DNA of 40,015 nt from Pyrinomonadaceae bacterium (GTDB lineage Bacteria; Acidobacteriota; Blastocatellia; Pyrinomonadales; Pyrinomonadaceae), in NCBI GenBank assembly GCA_030838445.1, contig JAUZFQ010000135.1, positions 1-40,015 of the forward strand, read 5' to 3'. The notes under the pieces are model-generated. The model saw only the letters and a program-made list of their open reading frames with translations. It ran no database searches and was not told the origin of the DNA. Below, piece by piece: positions 25,058 through 33,400 of the stretch (positions are counted from its first letter, which is position 1; each line of letters opens with the position of its first letter). The translations under genes and the position numbers were made by a program.

Positions 25058-26230
25058 ATGAAAACAACTACCGTCACCGTCTCGCGCAAAGGCGCGGAGC
25101 GCGCACGCGCTGGCCACCTCTGGATTTACCGCAGCGACTTGCTCGGCTCGCCGGAATCGGTCGCGGCGGGCGCGTCCGTCCACGTCCGCGACGAGCGCGG
25201 CCGCTTCGTCGGCTGCGCGCTCTACAGCGACCGCTCGCAAATCGCCCTGCGCCTTCTCTCGTGGCGCGAGGAGACCATTGACCGCGACTGGTGGCGCGAA
25301 CGCCTCCGCGCCTCAATCGCGCGCCGCGCCGGACTCGAACAGGAGGCCGACGCCTTTCGTCTCGTCTACGCCGAAGGCGACGCGCTGCCCTCGCTCATCG
25401 TTGATCGCTACGCGGATGTGCTCGTCCTCCAGACGCTCTCGCAAGGGACGGACGCCGTCAAGGGCATGCTCGTCGAACTGCTTGTCGAACTGACGGGCGC
25501 GCGCGCGGTCATCGAACGCAACGACGTGCGCGTGCGCGCGCTCGAAGGGTTGCCTCTCACGGCGGGCGTCGTCTACGGCGACGCGCCGGAGGAGATGGAA
25601 GTGGTGCAGCACGGCACGCGCTTCCGCGTCGCGCCGCTCGGCGGGCAGAAGACCGGCGCGTTTCTCGACCAGCGCGAGAACCATCTCGCCGCACGTCGCC
25701 TCGCGCGCGGCCGCGCCCTCGACTGCTTCACCTTCAACGGCGCGTTCGCGCTCCACATGGCCGCGTCGTGCGAGAGCGTCCTCGGCCTCGACATCTCCGC
25801 CGAAGCCGTCGCCGCCTCGCGCCGCAACGCCGAGTTGAACAACCTGTCGAACGTCGAGTTCCGCGAGGCCAACGTCTTCGACGCGCTGCGCGAGATGCAG
25901 GACGCGGGCGAACGCTTCGACACCATCGTGCTCGACCCGCCCGCCTTCGCCAAGAACCGCGCCAGCGTGCGCGCCGCCGCGCGCGGCTACAAAGAGATCA
26001 ACCTGCGCGCGCTCAAACTCCTGAACCCCGGCGGCACACTCATCACCTGCACCTGCTCCTACCACATGACCGAGCCGCAGTTTCACGAAGTCATCGCCGA
26101 GGCCGCGGCCGACGCGCGCCGCCGCTTGCAGATCGTCGAGAAACGCATCCAGTCGAGCGACCACCCCGTCCTCGTCGGCGTTCCCGAAACGCTCTACCTC
26201 AAGTGCGTCATCGCGCGCGCGGTTGATTAA
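25058..26230 (+). CDS. RlmI-family class I rRNA (cytosine-5) methyltransferase
   Basis: This family methylates a cytosine in 23S rRNA using S-adenosylmethionine. The 390-aa product has an N-terminal PUA RNA-binding domain (GAERARAGHLWIYRSDL, VHVRDERGRFVGCALYS, to about residue 75) and an EEHYUD-like middle region. A Rossmann methyltransferase follows, with motif I (ALDCFTFNGAFALHMA), LGLDIS, motif IV (IVLDPPAFAKN) and CTCSYHM near the end. The start ATG 25058 is preferred over an upstream in-frame ATG because it sits at the beginning of the PUA homology. The ribosome site is weak. It is divergent from the selenoprotein genes. Whether the target matches that of E. coli RlmI is unproven. Confidence 0.9.
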   Translation: MKTTTVTVSRKGAERARAGHLWIYRSDLLGSPESVAAGASVHVRDERGRFVGCALYSDRSQIALRLLSWREETIDRDWWRERLRASIARRAGLEQEADAFRLVYAEGDALPSLIVDRYADVLVLQTLSQGTDAVKGMLVELLVELTGARAVIERNDVRVRALEGLPLTAGVVYGDAPEEMEVVQHGTRFRVAPLGGQKTGAFLDQRENHLAARRLARGRALDCFTFNGAFALHMAASCESVLGLDISAEAVAASRRNAELNNLSNVEFREANVFDALREMQDAGERFDTIVLDPPAFAKNRASVRAAARGYKEINLRALKLLNPGGTLITCTCSYHMTEPQFHEVIAEAAADARRRLQIVEKRIQSSDHPVLVGVPETLYLKCVIARAVD

Positions 26231-26265
26231 AAGTTCAACCGCTGCGGTTGAATGAAAGTTCAACC
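26230..26265. repeat. Short palindrome and direct repeat at the methyltransferase stop
   Basis: AAAGTTCAACC occurs at 26230-26240 and again at 26255-26265. Between them TTCAACCGC-T-GCGGTTGAA (26234-26252) is a perfect palindrome with a one-base centre. It starts at the stop codon, so it may act as a terminator. Confidence 0.55.
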
Positions 26266-26439
26266 AATGATGTCGGACACCCGCGCGAGGCTGCCGGAAA
26301 TATGTTTCAGGTGTCGTAACAACTTAAAGCGAACAAACGCTCTGTTCCCCGTTTTATGCGGCAGACGGCGACGTGGGAGTTGCGGCGCGGGGATTGCTTG
26401 TCCCGGTTTGGAGATTCTATCTCCGGAAGGGAAGAAAGC

Positions 26440-26853
26440 ATGTTCAAGAAAGTTCTATCATTAACGATGATCGCTCTCGTGATTAACGTGTTCGGGGCGG
26501 GGACGGTGCGCGCCGGGGCACAGGTGGTCGGGCAAGCACCCAACGTCGAGCGGGTGAGAGAGAATGTTCGCAAGCTCGGCATCGGCGACGCCGCGCGTCT
26601 TGAGTTGAAGTTGTGGGACGGGAGGAAACTGAAAGGCTATCTACGCGAGGCGCGGGATGACGATTTCACCATCGTTGACCTGAAGACCGGCGCGGCGACG
26701 ACGGTGAAATACACGGAAGTCAGACAGGTCAAAGGCAGCAACCGTTCGACCGCCGCCAAGGTCGGGCTGAACCTCGCCAAGGGCACGGCGATAGTCGGCG
26801 CGATAGCCCTCGGCTTCACCCTGCTCGCCCTCATCTTCGTGCCGAAGACGTAG
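26440..26853 (+). CDS. Small exported hypothetical protein with C-terminal membrane segment (137 aa)
   Basis: The start ATG 26440 follows GGAAGGGAAG. The first 25 residues form a signal peptide (MFKKVLSLTMIALVINVFGA). The central domain (about 33-105) begins ERVRENVRKLGIGDAARLEL and continues with strands KLKGYLREARDDDFTIVDL and TTVKYTEVRQVKGS. That looks like a small SH3- or LSm-like beta barrel. A hydrophobic helix (TAIVGAIALGFTLLALIFV) ends the protein. I do not recognise a named family. A small hairpin (GGAGAT / ATCTCC, 26410-26424) lies just upstream of the ribosome site. Confidence 0.75.
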   Translation: MFKKVLSLTMIALVINVFGAGTVRAGAQVVGQAPNVERVRENVRKLGIGDAARLELKLWDGRKLKGYLREARDDDFTIVDLKTGAATTVKYTEVRQVKGSNRSTAAKVGLNLAKGTAIVGAIALGFTLLALIFVPKT

Positions 26854-26889
26854 CTCTCACACCAAACCACTTACGAAAATTGTTGTTGA

Positions 26890-26940
26890 GCTTGCGGCGC
26901 AAGCAGTGACGTTTCGCCTACGGCGCGGACGGTTGCGCCG
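26890..26940. terminator. Two small hairpins between convergent genes
   Basis: GCTTGC-GGC-GCAAGC (26890-26904) and CGGCGC / GCGCCG (26921-26940) fill the 89-base gap between the exported protein (plus) and the protease (minus). No U-tracts are visible, so termination is only inferred. Confidence 0.35.
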
Positions 26941-26942
26941 CG

Positions 26943-28667
26943 TCAGCTTTGCGATGCGCCGTTGCGCACCATCTCGGCGAGGCGTTTGGCGTCGGGGAAG
27001 ACTTCGAGGGCACGCAGGAGTTGCGGGTCGCTGTCGAGGAGGGCGCGGATGGAGGCTTCGTTGCCGTAGGCGGCCGTCACGATTTCTTCGCGGATGCGCA
27101 GGCGCACGTAGTCGAGGTCGGCGTCAATCTGCGCGGCCGTCAAAGCCGATTCGGGGTCGCGGCGGACGTGTGCGCGGAAGGCTTCGAGGACGCGCTCGCC
27201 CACGGGGTAGTCGGTCGGGCGCGGGAATTGACCGTAGAGAGTTTTGTCCACGAGGTAACTTTCGAGGCCGGGGATTTGTCCGGCGACGAGTTCGCGCGTG
27301 AACTGGAAGGCCGCCTCGAAGATGCGGCCGCGCGCGGGGCTGCTCACGTCGAGCGGTTTCACTTCGATGTCGGGCGTGATGCCGCCGCCGCCGTAGAAGA
27401 CGCGTCCGGCGGCCGTCTTGACGGCGGGGCCGGTCGGCGGGTGCGGCGTGGGGGTCGGCGTCGGCTCAAGCGTGTGTGCGTGCGCGTTCGGCGTCGCGGC
27501 CGCAGTGGGCGTGAGCGGCGCGCTCGGCTGCGGCTCGTCGTCCGTGTCGTGGCGCACGTAGTAGTCGTAGAGCGAGCCGTTGGAGTAGTCGCGTTGAATC
27601 GAGCGGCCGTAGGGCGTGTAATATTTTTGCGTGGTGAGCGTCAGCCCCGTGCCGTAGTCGAGCGAGAAGACGCGCTGCACCAAGCCCTTGCCGAAGGTCG
27701 TCTCGCCGACGAGGTAGCCGCGCCCGTAGTCCTGGATCGCGCCCGCCACAATCTCGGAGGCCGACGCGGAGTTGCGGTTGACTAAGACGACGAGCGGGAA
27801 GTCTTCGGGGTCGTAGGCCGTGTTCTCGAACGTCTGCGGCGCGCCGTACTCGCCGCGCCCGCGCACGCTGACGATGGTCTGCCCGCGCGGCAAAAACTGG
27901 CTCGCCACGTTGATTGATTCTTTGAGCAGCCCGCCGGGATTGTTGCGCAAGTCGAGGACGAGTTGGCGCAAGCCTTCGTCCTTGAGACGCTTGATCGCGC
28001 TTTCGAGTTCGTCGCTCGTCGTGTTGGTGAAGCCGCCGGTGAGCGCGACGTAGCCCGTGCCGGGGCGGATCATGTAAGCGGTGCGAATCGAAGGTTGCGA
28101 GACTGCATCGCGGACGATGGTGAAGTAGAACGGCGCGTTCGCGCCCGCGCGTTCAACTTTAAGATTGACCGGCTCGCCGCGTTCGCCGCGCACGGCCTTC
28201 GACACCTGTTCGCTCGTCCACTCGCGCGCGTCCTTGCCGTCAACTTCGACGATGCGGTCGCCGTAGCGCAACCCGGCGCGCGCGGCGGGCGTGTTCGCCA
28301 CGGGCGACTGTATGTACACGCCGTCGCGGTGGCGCAGGATGGTCACGCCGATGCCGAAGAATTCCGAGTCGTGATCCTGTTTGAGTTTGTCGTAGTCGGC
28401 GCGCGTGAAGAAGGTCGAGTGCGGGTCGAGCGTCGAGAGCATGCCCTGAATGGCGGCCTGACTGGCCTTCTCGTAGTCAATCTCATCGGCGTACTCGTTG
28501 GCGATGAGCGAGAGCACTTCCTTGTAGTCGTGCTCGATGATGGCGTCGGCGTCGGCGCTCGTGCCCGTCACGATGCGCTGCTCGGCGCGGCGCGCCACGA
28601 TGCCGCCCGCGATGGCCGCGACGGTCACGACGAGAGCTGCGACGATGAGACCCAACCTCTGCTTCAT
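26943..28667 (-). CDS. C-terminal processing peptidase (S41 family)
   Basis: S41A proteases cut exported proteins with a Ser-Lys dyad. The 574-aa product has an N-terminal membrane anchor (LIVAALVVTVAAIAGGIVA) and an N-terminal helical region with STLDPHSTFF. A PDZ domain follows (SEFFGIGVTI to about GDRIVEVDGKDAREWTSEQV). The catalytic core has RNNPGGLL, the serine motif NRNSASASEIVAGA and the lysine motif GETTFGKGLVQ. After YYTPYGRSIQRDY there is a Pro/Thr-rich insert of about 60 residues (TPTPTPHPP) before RVFYGGGGITPDIEV, where typical enzymes have a short linker. The start is ATG 28667. It is divergent from the glycosyltransferase gene. Confidence 0.92.
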   Translation of the reverse strand: MKQRLGLIVAALVVTVAAIAGGIVARRAEQRIVTGTSADADAIIEHDYKEVLSLIANEYADEIDYEKASQAAIQGMLSTLDPHSTFFTRADYDKLKQDHDSEFFGIGVTILRHRDGVYIQSPVANTPAARAGLRYGDRIVEVDGKDAREWTSEQVSKAVRGERGEPVNLKVERAGANAPFYFTIVRDAVSQPSIRTAYMIRPGTGYVALTGGFTNTTSDELESAIKRLKDEGLRQLVLDLRNNPGGLLKESINVASQFLPRGQTIVSVRGRGEYGAPQTFENTAYDPEDFPLVVLVNRNSASASEIVAGAIQDYGRGYLVGETTFGKGLVQRVFSLDYGTGLTLTTQKYYTPYGRSIQRDYSNGSLYDYYVRHDTDDEPQPSAPLTPTAAATPNAHAHTLEPTPTPTPHPPTGPAVKTAAGRVFYGGGGITPDIEVKPLDVSSPARGRIFEAAFQFTRELVAGQIPGLESYLVDKTLYGQFPRPTDYPVGERVLEAFRAHVRRDPESALTAAQIDADLDYVRLRIREEIVTAAYGNEASIRALLDSDPQLLRALEVFPDAKRLAEMVRNGASQS

Positions 28668-28872
28668 AACTTTAAGCCCGGAAACTTCCTCGAACAGTCA
28701 ACGCATTCACCGCCGGAATTTTAACACACCGGCGCGCGCCCCGCCGAAACCGCGCACGGCGCGGAGGCCGTGTGCTATAAAATAAGTGGCGGCGCGGGCG
28801 TCGGGCGGCGGGCAAAACCTGCTCCCGGCTCGTCTCTCGTCACCTGTCATTTGTCACCCTTCGGGAGTCTTC

Positions 28873-29730
28873 ATGTCGCTGAATCTTTCACTCGTCATCC
28901 CGGCCTACAACGAGGCGGCGCGTCTCGGCAAAACTTTGCGGACGGCCTTGGAGTATCTGAACGCGCAAACGTCCGAGAGCGAGATCATCGTGGTTGACGA
29001 CGGCTCGACGGACGCGACGGCGCAGGTGGCTGCGGAGAGTTTCGAGAACTTCGCCGGGCGCACGAGCACACACTTCATCGGCCTGCCCGCCAACCGCGGC
29101 AAGGGTCATGCGGTGCGCGCCGGGCTGCTCGCCGCGCGCGCGCCCGTCGCGCTCTTTTCCGACGCAGACCTCTCGACGCCGCTAACGGAGACGCCGAAAC
29201 TCGTCGCGCCCATTCGCGCGGGCGAGTACGATGTCGTCTTCGGCTCGCGCGCGCTGGATCGCAGTCTCATCGGCGTGCATCAACCGTGGCGGCGCGAACA
29301 GAGCGGGCGCGTCTTCAACCTCGTGATGCGCCTTGCCACGGGGCTGCCCTTCTGGGACACGCAGTGCGGCTTCAAAGCCTTTCGCATGGACGTGTGCCGC
29401 CCCATTGTCGAAGCCGCGCGGATTGATCGCTTCGGGTTCGACGTGGAACTGCTCTACGTCGCGCACCTGGCGGGCTTGCGTTTGCACGAACGCGCCGTGC
29501 GTTGGAACGACGTGGCGGGCAGCAAGGTGAGTTTTATGAGCGGCCTCGACGGCTTCCTCGAACTGCGCGAACTGCGCCGGGAGGCGCGACGCGGCAGCTA
29601 CGACCGCGCCCTCGCCGCCACGCGCGCCCTCGCCCAAAGTCCGCAGGCGCGCGCCCCCATCTTCCACGCAGGGGACGCGCCGGAGAGCGACGTCTCGCCC
29701 GAACTCGCCAGCGCGTCGCGTCGCATCTGA
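28873..29730 (+). CDS. GT2 glycosyltransferase, dolichyl/polyprenyl-phosphate glucosyltransferase-like
   Basis: Such enzymes transfer a sugar from a nucleotide donor to a polyprenyl phosphate on the cytoplasmic face. The 285-aa product has LVIPAYNEAARLGKTL (residues 6-21), VVDDGSTDAT, NRGKGHAVRAGL, FSDADLSTP (the DxD-type metal site) and DTQCGFKAFR. These mark the ALG5-like group. RFGFDVELLYVAHLAGLR is also typical. The C-terminal 45 residues are disordered-looking. The start ATG 28873 follows GGGAG. Upstream, CTCGTCACCTGTCATTTGTC near 28833 resembles one arm of the heptamer arrays without its partner, and TATAAA at 28776 may be a -10 element. Confidence 0.88.
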   Translation: MSLNLSLVIPAYNEAARLGKTLRTALEYLNAQTSESEIIVVDDGSTDATAQVAAESFENFAGRTSTHFIGLPANRGKGHAVRAGLLAARAPVALFSDADLSTPLTETPKLVAPIRAGEYDVVFGSRALDRSLIGVHQPWRREQSGRVFNLVMRLATGLPFWDTQCGFKAFRMDVCRPIVEAARIDRFGFDVELLYVAHLAGLRLHERAVRWNDVAGSKVSFMSGLDGFLELRELRREARRGSYDRALAATRALAQSPQARAPIFHAGDAPESDVSPELASASRRI

Positions 29731-29744
29731 GCGTAGCGCAACGA

Positions 29745-29816
29745 CGACTAAACAAGACGAACGACCGACAACGACTAAACAAGACGAACATTCCGCGACG
29801 ACTAAACAAAGCGAAC
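29745..29816 (+). repeat. Three 27-bp tandem repeats after the glycosyltransferase gene
   Basis: CGACTAAACAAGACGAAC occurs at 29745-29762 and 29772-29789. The variant CGACTAAACAAAGCGAAC is at 29799-29816. The start-to-start distance is exactly 27. The last copy runs into the stem of the terminator at 29813. Confidence 0.85.
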
Positions 29817-29847
29817 GCCCCGCGACCGTGACAGTCGCGGGGCGTTC
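29813..29847. terminator. Bidirectional terminator between the glycosyltransferase and nuiA-like genes
   Basis: A perfect 14-bp stem, GAACGCCCCGCGAC (29813-29826) with its complement at 29834-29847, has a 7-base loop. The minus-strand side is followed by GCTTTGTTTAG, a weak U-rich tract. It serves the convergent genes ending at 29730 and 29908. Confidence 0.8.
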
Positions 29848-29907
29848 TTGCGTTGCGAAAGGCTTTCTGCCTCCAGCTATTTTCTGAGCGGCCGGACAGG
29901 GCGCGCT

Positions 29908-30318
29908 TTAAGTCTCGATGACGCGCGTGGAGAGGCCGAGCCAGTTGCCGGTCGAGTCGTTGCGGCCGACGATGAAGGCGTGGATGTCCACCTCGCCGAT
30001 GCGGTGGACGCGCACGCCTGAAAGGTTGTCGTTGAGCACGCGCATGAGTGTCTGGTAGCGGCGCGCGGTGGCGAGGTCGGCCGCGCCTTTCCAGTCGGCT
30101 TCGGACGCGGTGGCGCGGAAGAACTCTTCGACGCTCTCGGACGCGACCGCCGCCGTCGCGCCTTGCTCGTTGGACGCGACCGAGCGCAGGTGTTCGGGCG
30201 TGACTTCCGCGAGAGCTTCCCAGCGAACCGTCTCGAACGGGTGATCGGACTCGCTCATAAAAAGCAGACCGGCGGCGGCCTGCTCAAGTTCCGCGAGCAC
30301 TTGTGCGTCTGTCTTCAT
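29908..30318 (-). CDS. NuiA-type nuclease inhibitor
   Basis: NuiA of Anabaena binds and blocks the sugar-nonspecific nuclease NucA. The 136-aa product matches what I remember of NuiA nearly end to end. It has ELEQAAAGLLFMSESDHPFE at the start, then VEEFFRATASEADW, RYQTLMRVLNDNLSGVRVHR and GEVDIHAFIVG, and the C-terminal STRVIET. It has no signal peptide, so it should stay in the cytoplasm. The start ATG 30318 has a strong AAGGAG. The gene follows a large NucA-type nuclease on the same strand, with a terminator hairpin between them. An inhibitor beside its target nuclease is the obvious reading, but binding is inferred from the families. Confidence 0.88.
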   Translation of the reverse strand: MKTDAQVLAELEQAAAGLLFMSESDHPFETVRWEALAEVTPEHLRSVASNEQGATAAVASESVEEFFRATASEADWKGAADLATARRYQTLMRVLNDNLSGVRVHRIGEVDIHAFIVGRNDSTGNWLGLSTRVIET

Positions 30319-30369
30319 CGGGCGTCTCCTTCAAGAGCGCGTGTCGGAAGTCGTCGGTTGAAAGTAACT

Positions 30370-30412
30370 AAGAACTTGCCCGCCCGGCGCGAGGACGAGC
30401 GGGCAAGTTCTT
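30370..30412 (-). terminator. Terminator between the nuclease and inhibitor genes
   Basis: A perfect 14-bp stem AAGAACTTGCCCGC (30370-30383) pairs with 30399-30412. On the minus strand it is followed by TAGTTACTTTC. It lies 34 bases after the nuclease stop and 52 bases before the inhibitor start. Inhibitor expression therefore needs read-through or a promoter I cannot see. Confidence 0.7.
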
Positions 30413-30445
30413 AACGTTGAACTGCGCGGCTAACTTGCGGCTAAT

Positions 30446-33400
30446 TTACCGGCGCAGCATTTGGGTTTTCGTCGTGCTGTCCTTGAGCGCGGACGGCGCG
30501 GCGGAGTCGGCGATGGGCTGGTTGTCCACTTGCGCCTCGATCACGGCCTGAATGTTGGCCGGGACGTTCGAGAAGAAGTCGTAGCCGGTCAACTGTTCGA
30601 TCTGATCAACGCTGACGCGGTACGTCCTCCAGTCTATGTTGCGGATGCCCTGCACGTTCGGCATGAGGACGGCGATGACGCGCGTCGAAGTCGTCACGCG
30701 CGATACGTCGTCCGTGCCCTGCGGCTGGACGAGGGCGACCTTCCACGTCTGCGCCGGGACGGTGACTTTGCCGCCCGCGACCGTCTGTGTCACGCCGCCG
30801 TTCGATCCCGTTCCGCCTTGCCCCGCGCCGCCCATAATGATGTACAACTCGTTGCCCTGCGAGACAAGCGTGCGCAAATCCTGCTCCATGAAATTCCACG
30901 GCCCCTGATTGTTGTCGGGCGCTTGCGGCATCATGTTGGTCATGAAGAAGGTGGCCGAGTTGTCCGCCACGGTGCTCGTGCGGTCGGCGGAAGGCGTGTG
31001 GTGGCCGCGGTCGAAGCCGGAGCCGGAGTAGTCCGTGCTCTGCACCTGATACCAACCGGCGGGCAGACTCGGATCGGGACGGAAGTCGTTCTGACGCGGC
31101 GCAGAGCCGAGCCACGTCGGGTCGAGATGCCAACTGACCCAGTTCGGCCGCCCGTTGTCGCGGTGATAAGAGAGCGCGTACTGCGTCTTCTCCATCAGGT
31201 AGTTCGTCGGCTGGTTGACGTCCGTCGTGGCGTTCGACGGGTTGCCCATCGTCAGGTGCTCGTTGGCGGAGACGGCCGCGATTGGCGTCGGGGCTTCGAC
31301 GTTGACGAAGAAGCTGAACGCGCCGTTCTGCATCACGCCGAGGCGAAACTCGACGGCGATGCTGTCGCCCGCGATGAGCGGTTGGGCGAACGTGACGAAG
31401 CCGGACGAGAGCGTCGAGTTGATGCCGCCGCCGATAGGTTGGGCGGGCGGCGTGTCGAGCGTCAGACCACGCAGTTGGACGCTCATGCCGTCGGTGCGCG
31501 TGACGATCACGTCGCTCGAAGTGAGCGCGCGCAAGTCGGCCGTGCCGCCCGTGGCGGGCGCGGTCGTCAGGCCGGTGATGCGGAAGCGCAAGCCCGGCAG
31601 GTTCTCCGACGTCGTGTTGGTGAACTTGCGGCGGATGAGCAACGTGCCGAAGGCGGCGTTCGTCGGGTTCGCGCCGTTGGCCGTGCGGACGCGGGCGCAC
31701 GCGGTCTCCGGCGCGCCGAAACCGGCGCACTGCGGGTCAACGAGCGACGCCTTGATTGTCGCGTTGCGCTGCGTCGCGCTGGCGCGCGCTTCCGGGCCGG
31801 GCGCGCCGAGCACTGACTGCCGCGAGTTGTAGCTTCCGGCGTCCGTGGCGACGAAGTAGAAATCGGCTTCGCCGTCATTCGTGTCCTGCGGCGCGCCGCT
31901 CGTCAGCTTACGCACGAAACTGTATTCGCCGTCCGTCGAGACGCCGCCCGCGGGCGAGAGTCCTGCGCCTTCGAGGTAGAGCGTGTTGGCGACGCCCGCG
32001 AAGCCGGCGGCATCCTGCCGCGTGTCGGTGGTGAACGTGATGGAACTCGTGAAGAGTGCGACGCCCGCGCCGTCGGGGATGTCCGTGCCTGCGGCGAGCG
32101 AGGCGTCGGGCGCGGCGGCCGCGCCGAGCGAGTAGCCCGTGCCCGCGATCAGGTAGTGACCGCGCGCGGCGAGGGAAGTGCCCGCCGGGATCGTGTGGAG
32201 TGTCGTGCCGTTGTCGCGCGCGAGCACCCAGCCGGAGATGTCAACGCTCGTGGTCGTCTGGTTGTAGAGTTCGACGAACTCGTTGGTCGCGCCGGTAAGC
32301 GCGCCCGCGCCGTCCGGGTCTGCGCCGTGGAAGCGGAACTCGCTGATGACGACGCGCGGGGCGAGAGCGGTGGCCGTGAAGTCGGCCGTCTGATTCCCGC
32401 TCAGGTTGGCGAACGTGCGGCTCTCGGGCGTGAACGTGAAGTTGGGCGAAGAGGGCGTGACGGTGTAAGTGCCGCCCGCCGCGAGATTCGCAAACGAGTA
32501 GTTGCCCGCCGCGTCGGTCGTGGTCGTCTGCTCGGTCGCGCCGTCGAGCGTGATGATGATGCCGCCGAGGTTGCCGCCCGCGCCCTGCACGTGACCGCTG
32601 ATGGTGTAGGCGGCGGCCGTGGACTGCGAGCCGGTGGCGGGCGCGGTCTGCAAATAATCGGCCGACGCGCCGGAGCCGTTGAACTCGAAGACGGCGAAAT
32701 GGTAGACGGTGCTCGGCGACAGATTCGTCACCGTGACGGAGTTCGTCGAGCCGGAGAAGACGACGAAATTGCCCGTGCCAACTTGCGCGCCCGCGCCGAA
32801 CGAGGCGTTGGCCGCGTAGGCCGTGCCGTCGGCGGGCGCGGTGTCAACCGCGCTGCCCGCGCGTGCGAGGACGATGCGACCCGCGCCGTTGCCGTTCGTC
32901 CAACTGACGTTGAGCGAGGTGGTGTTGATGTTGCTAAAGACGACGTTCGACGCCTGCACGGTCGGCTCGGCGACGGGCGTGACGGTGCGCAGCGAGTTGA
33001 TGTAGGCCGTGTTGTTCGCGTTGTTGCCCGCGCCGAAGGTGAGTCCGGTGGCCGCGCCGGTGGCGTCCGTGCCGTTGAAGTCGGCGAGCGTTTGCGTGCT
33101 GTTGTTGGCGTAGACGAACTGGTTCGTGCCCGCGCCGCTCGTGGCGCGGAGTTTCGGGGTGGGGGCAGCGGTGAACTGCGCGCCCGCCGTGCCGCCCGCC
33201 AGCACGTGGATGCTGCCGGTGACGCCTGTGTCGCCCGAACCGGCGGCCTTGATCATCACCATGTCCGTCCCGGCGATGTCGAACGTGCCCGTGCCGACCG
33301 CGCCGAAGTAGGTCGTGTTGGCGAGGCCGACGTCGAGGTTGAAGTCGCCGCCGCCGACGGTCGTGTCCGCGGCGGTGTTGTTGTTACGCAGCACGATGAG

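Noticed and set aside
26356-26439. Upstream extension of the small exported protein
   Set aside because: The start at 26440 has a good ribosome site and a clean signal peptide. The extension would bury the signal sequence behind 28 unrelated residues.
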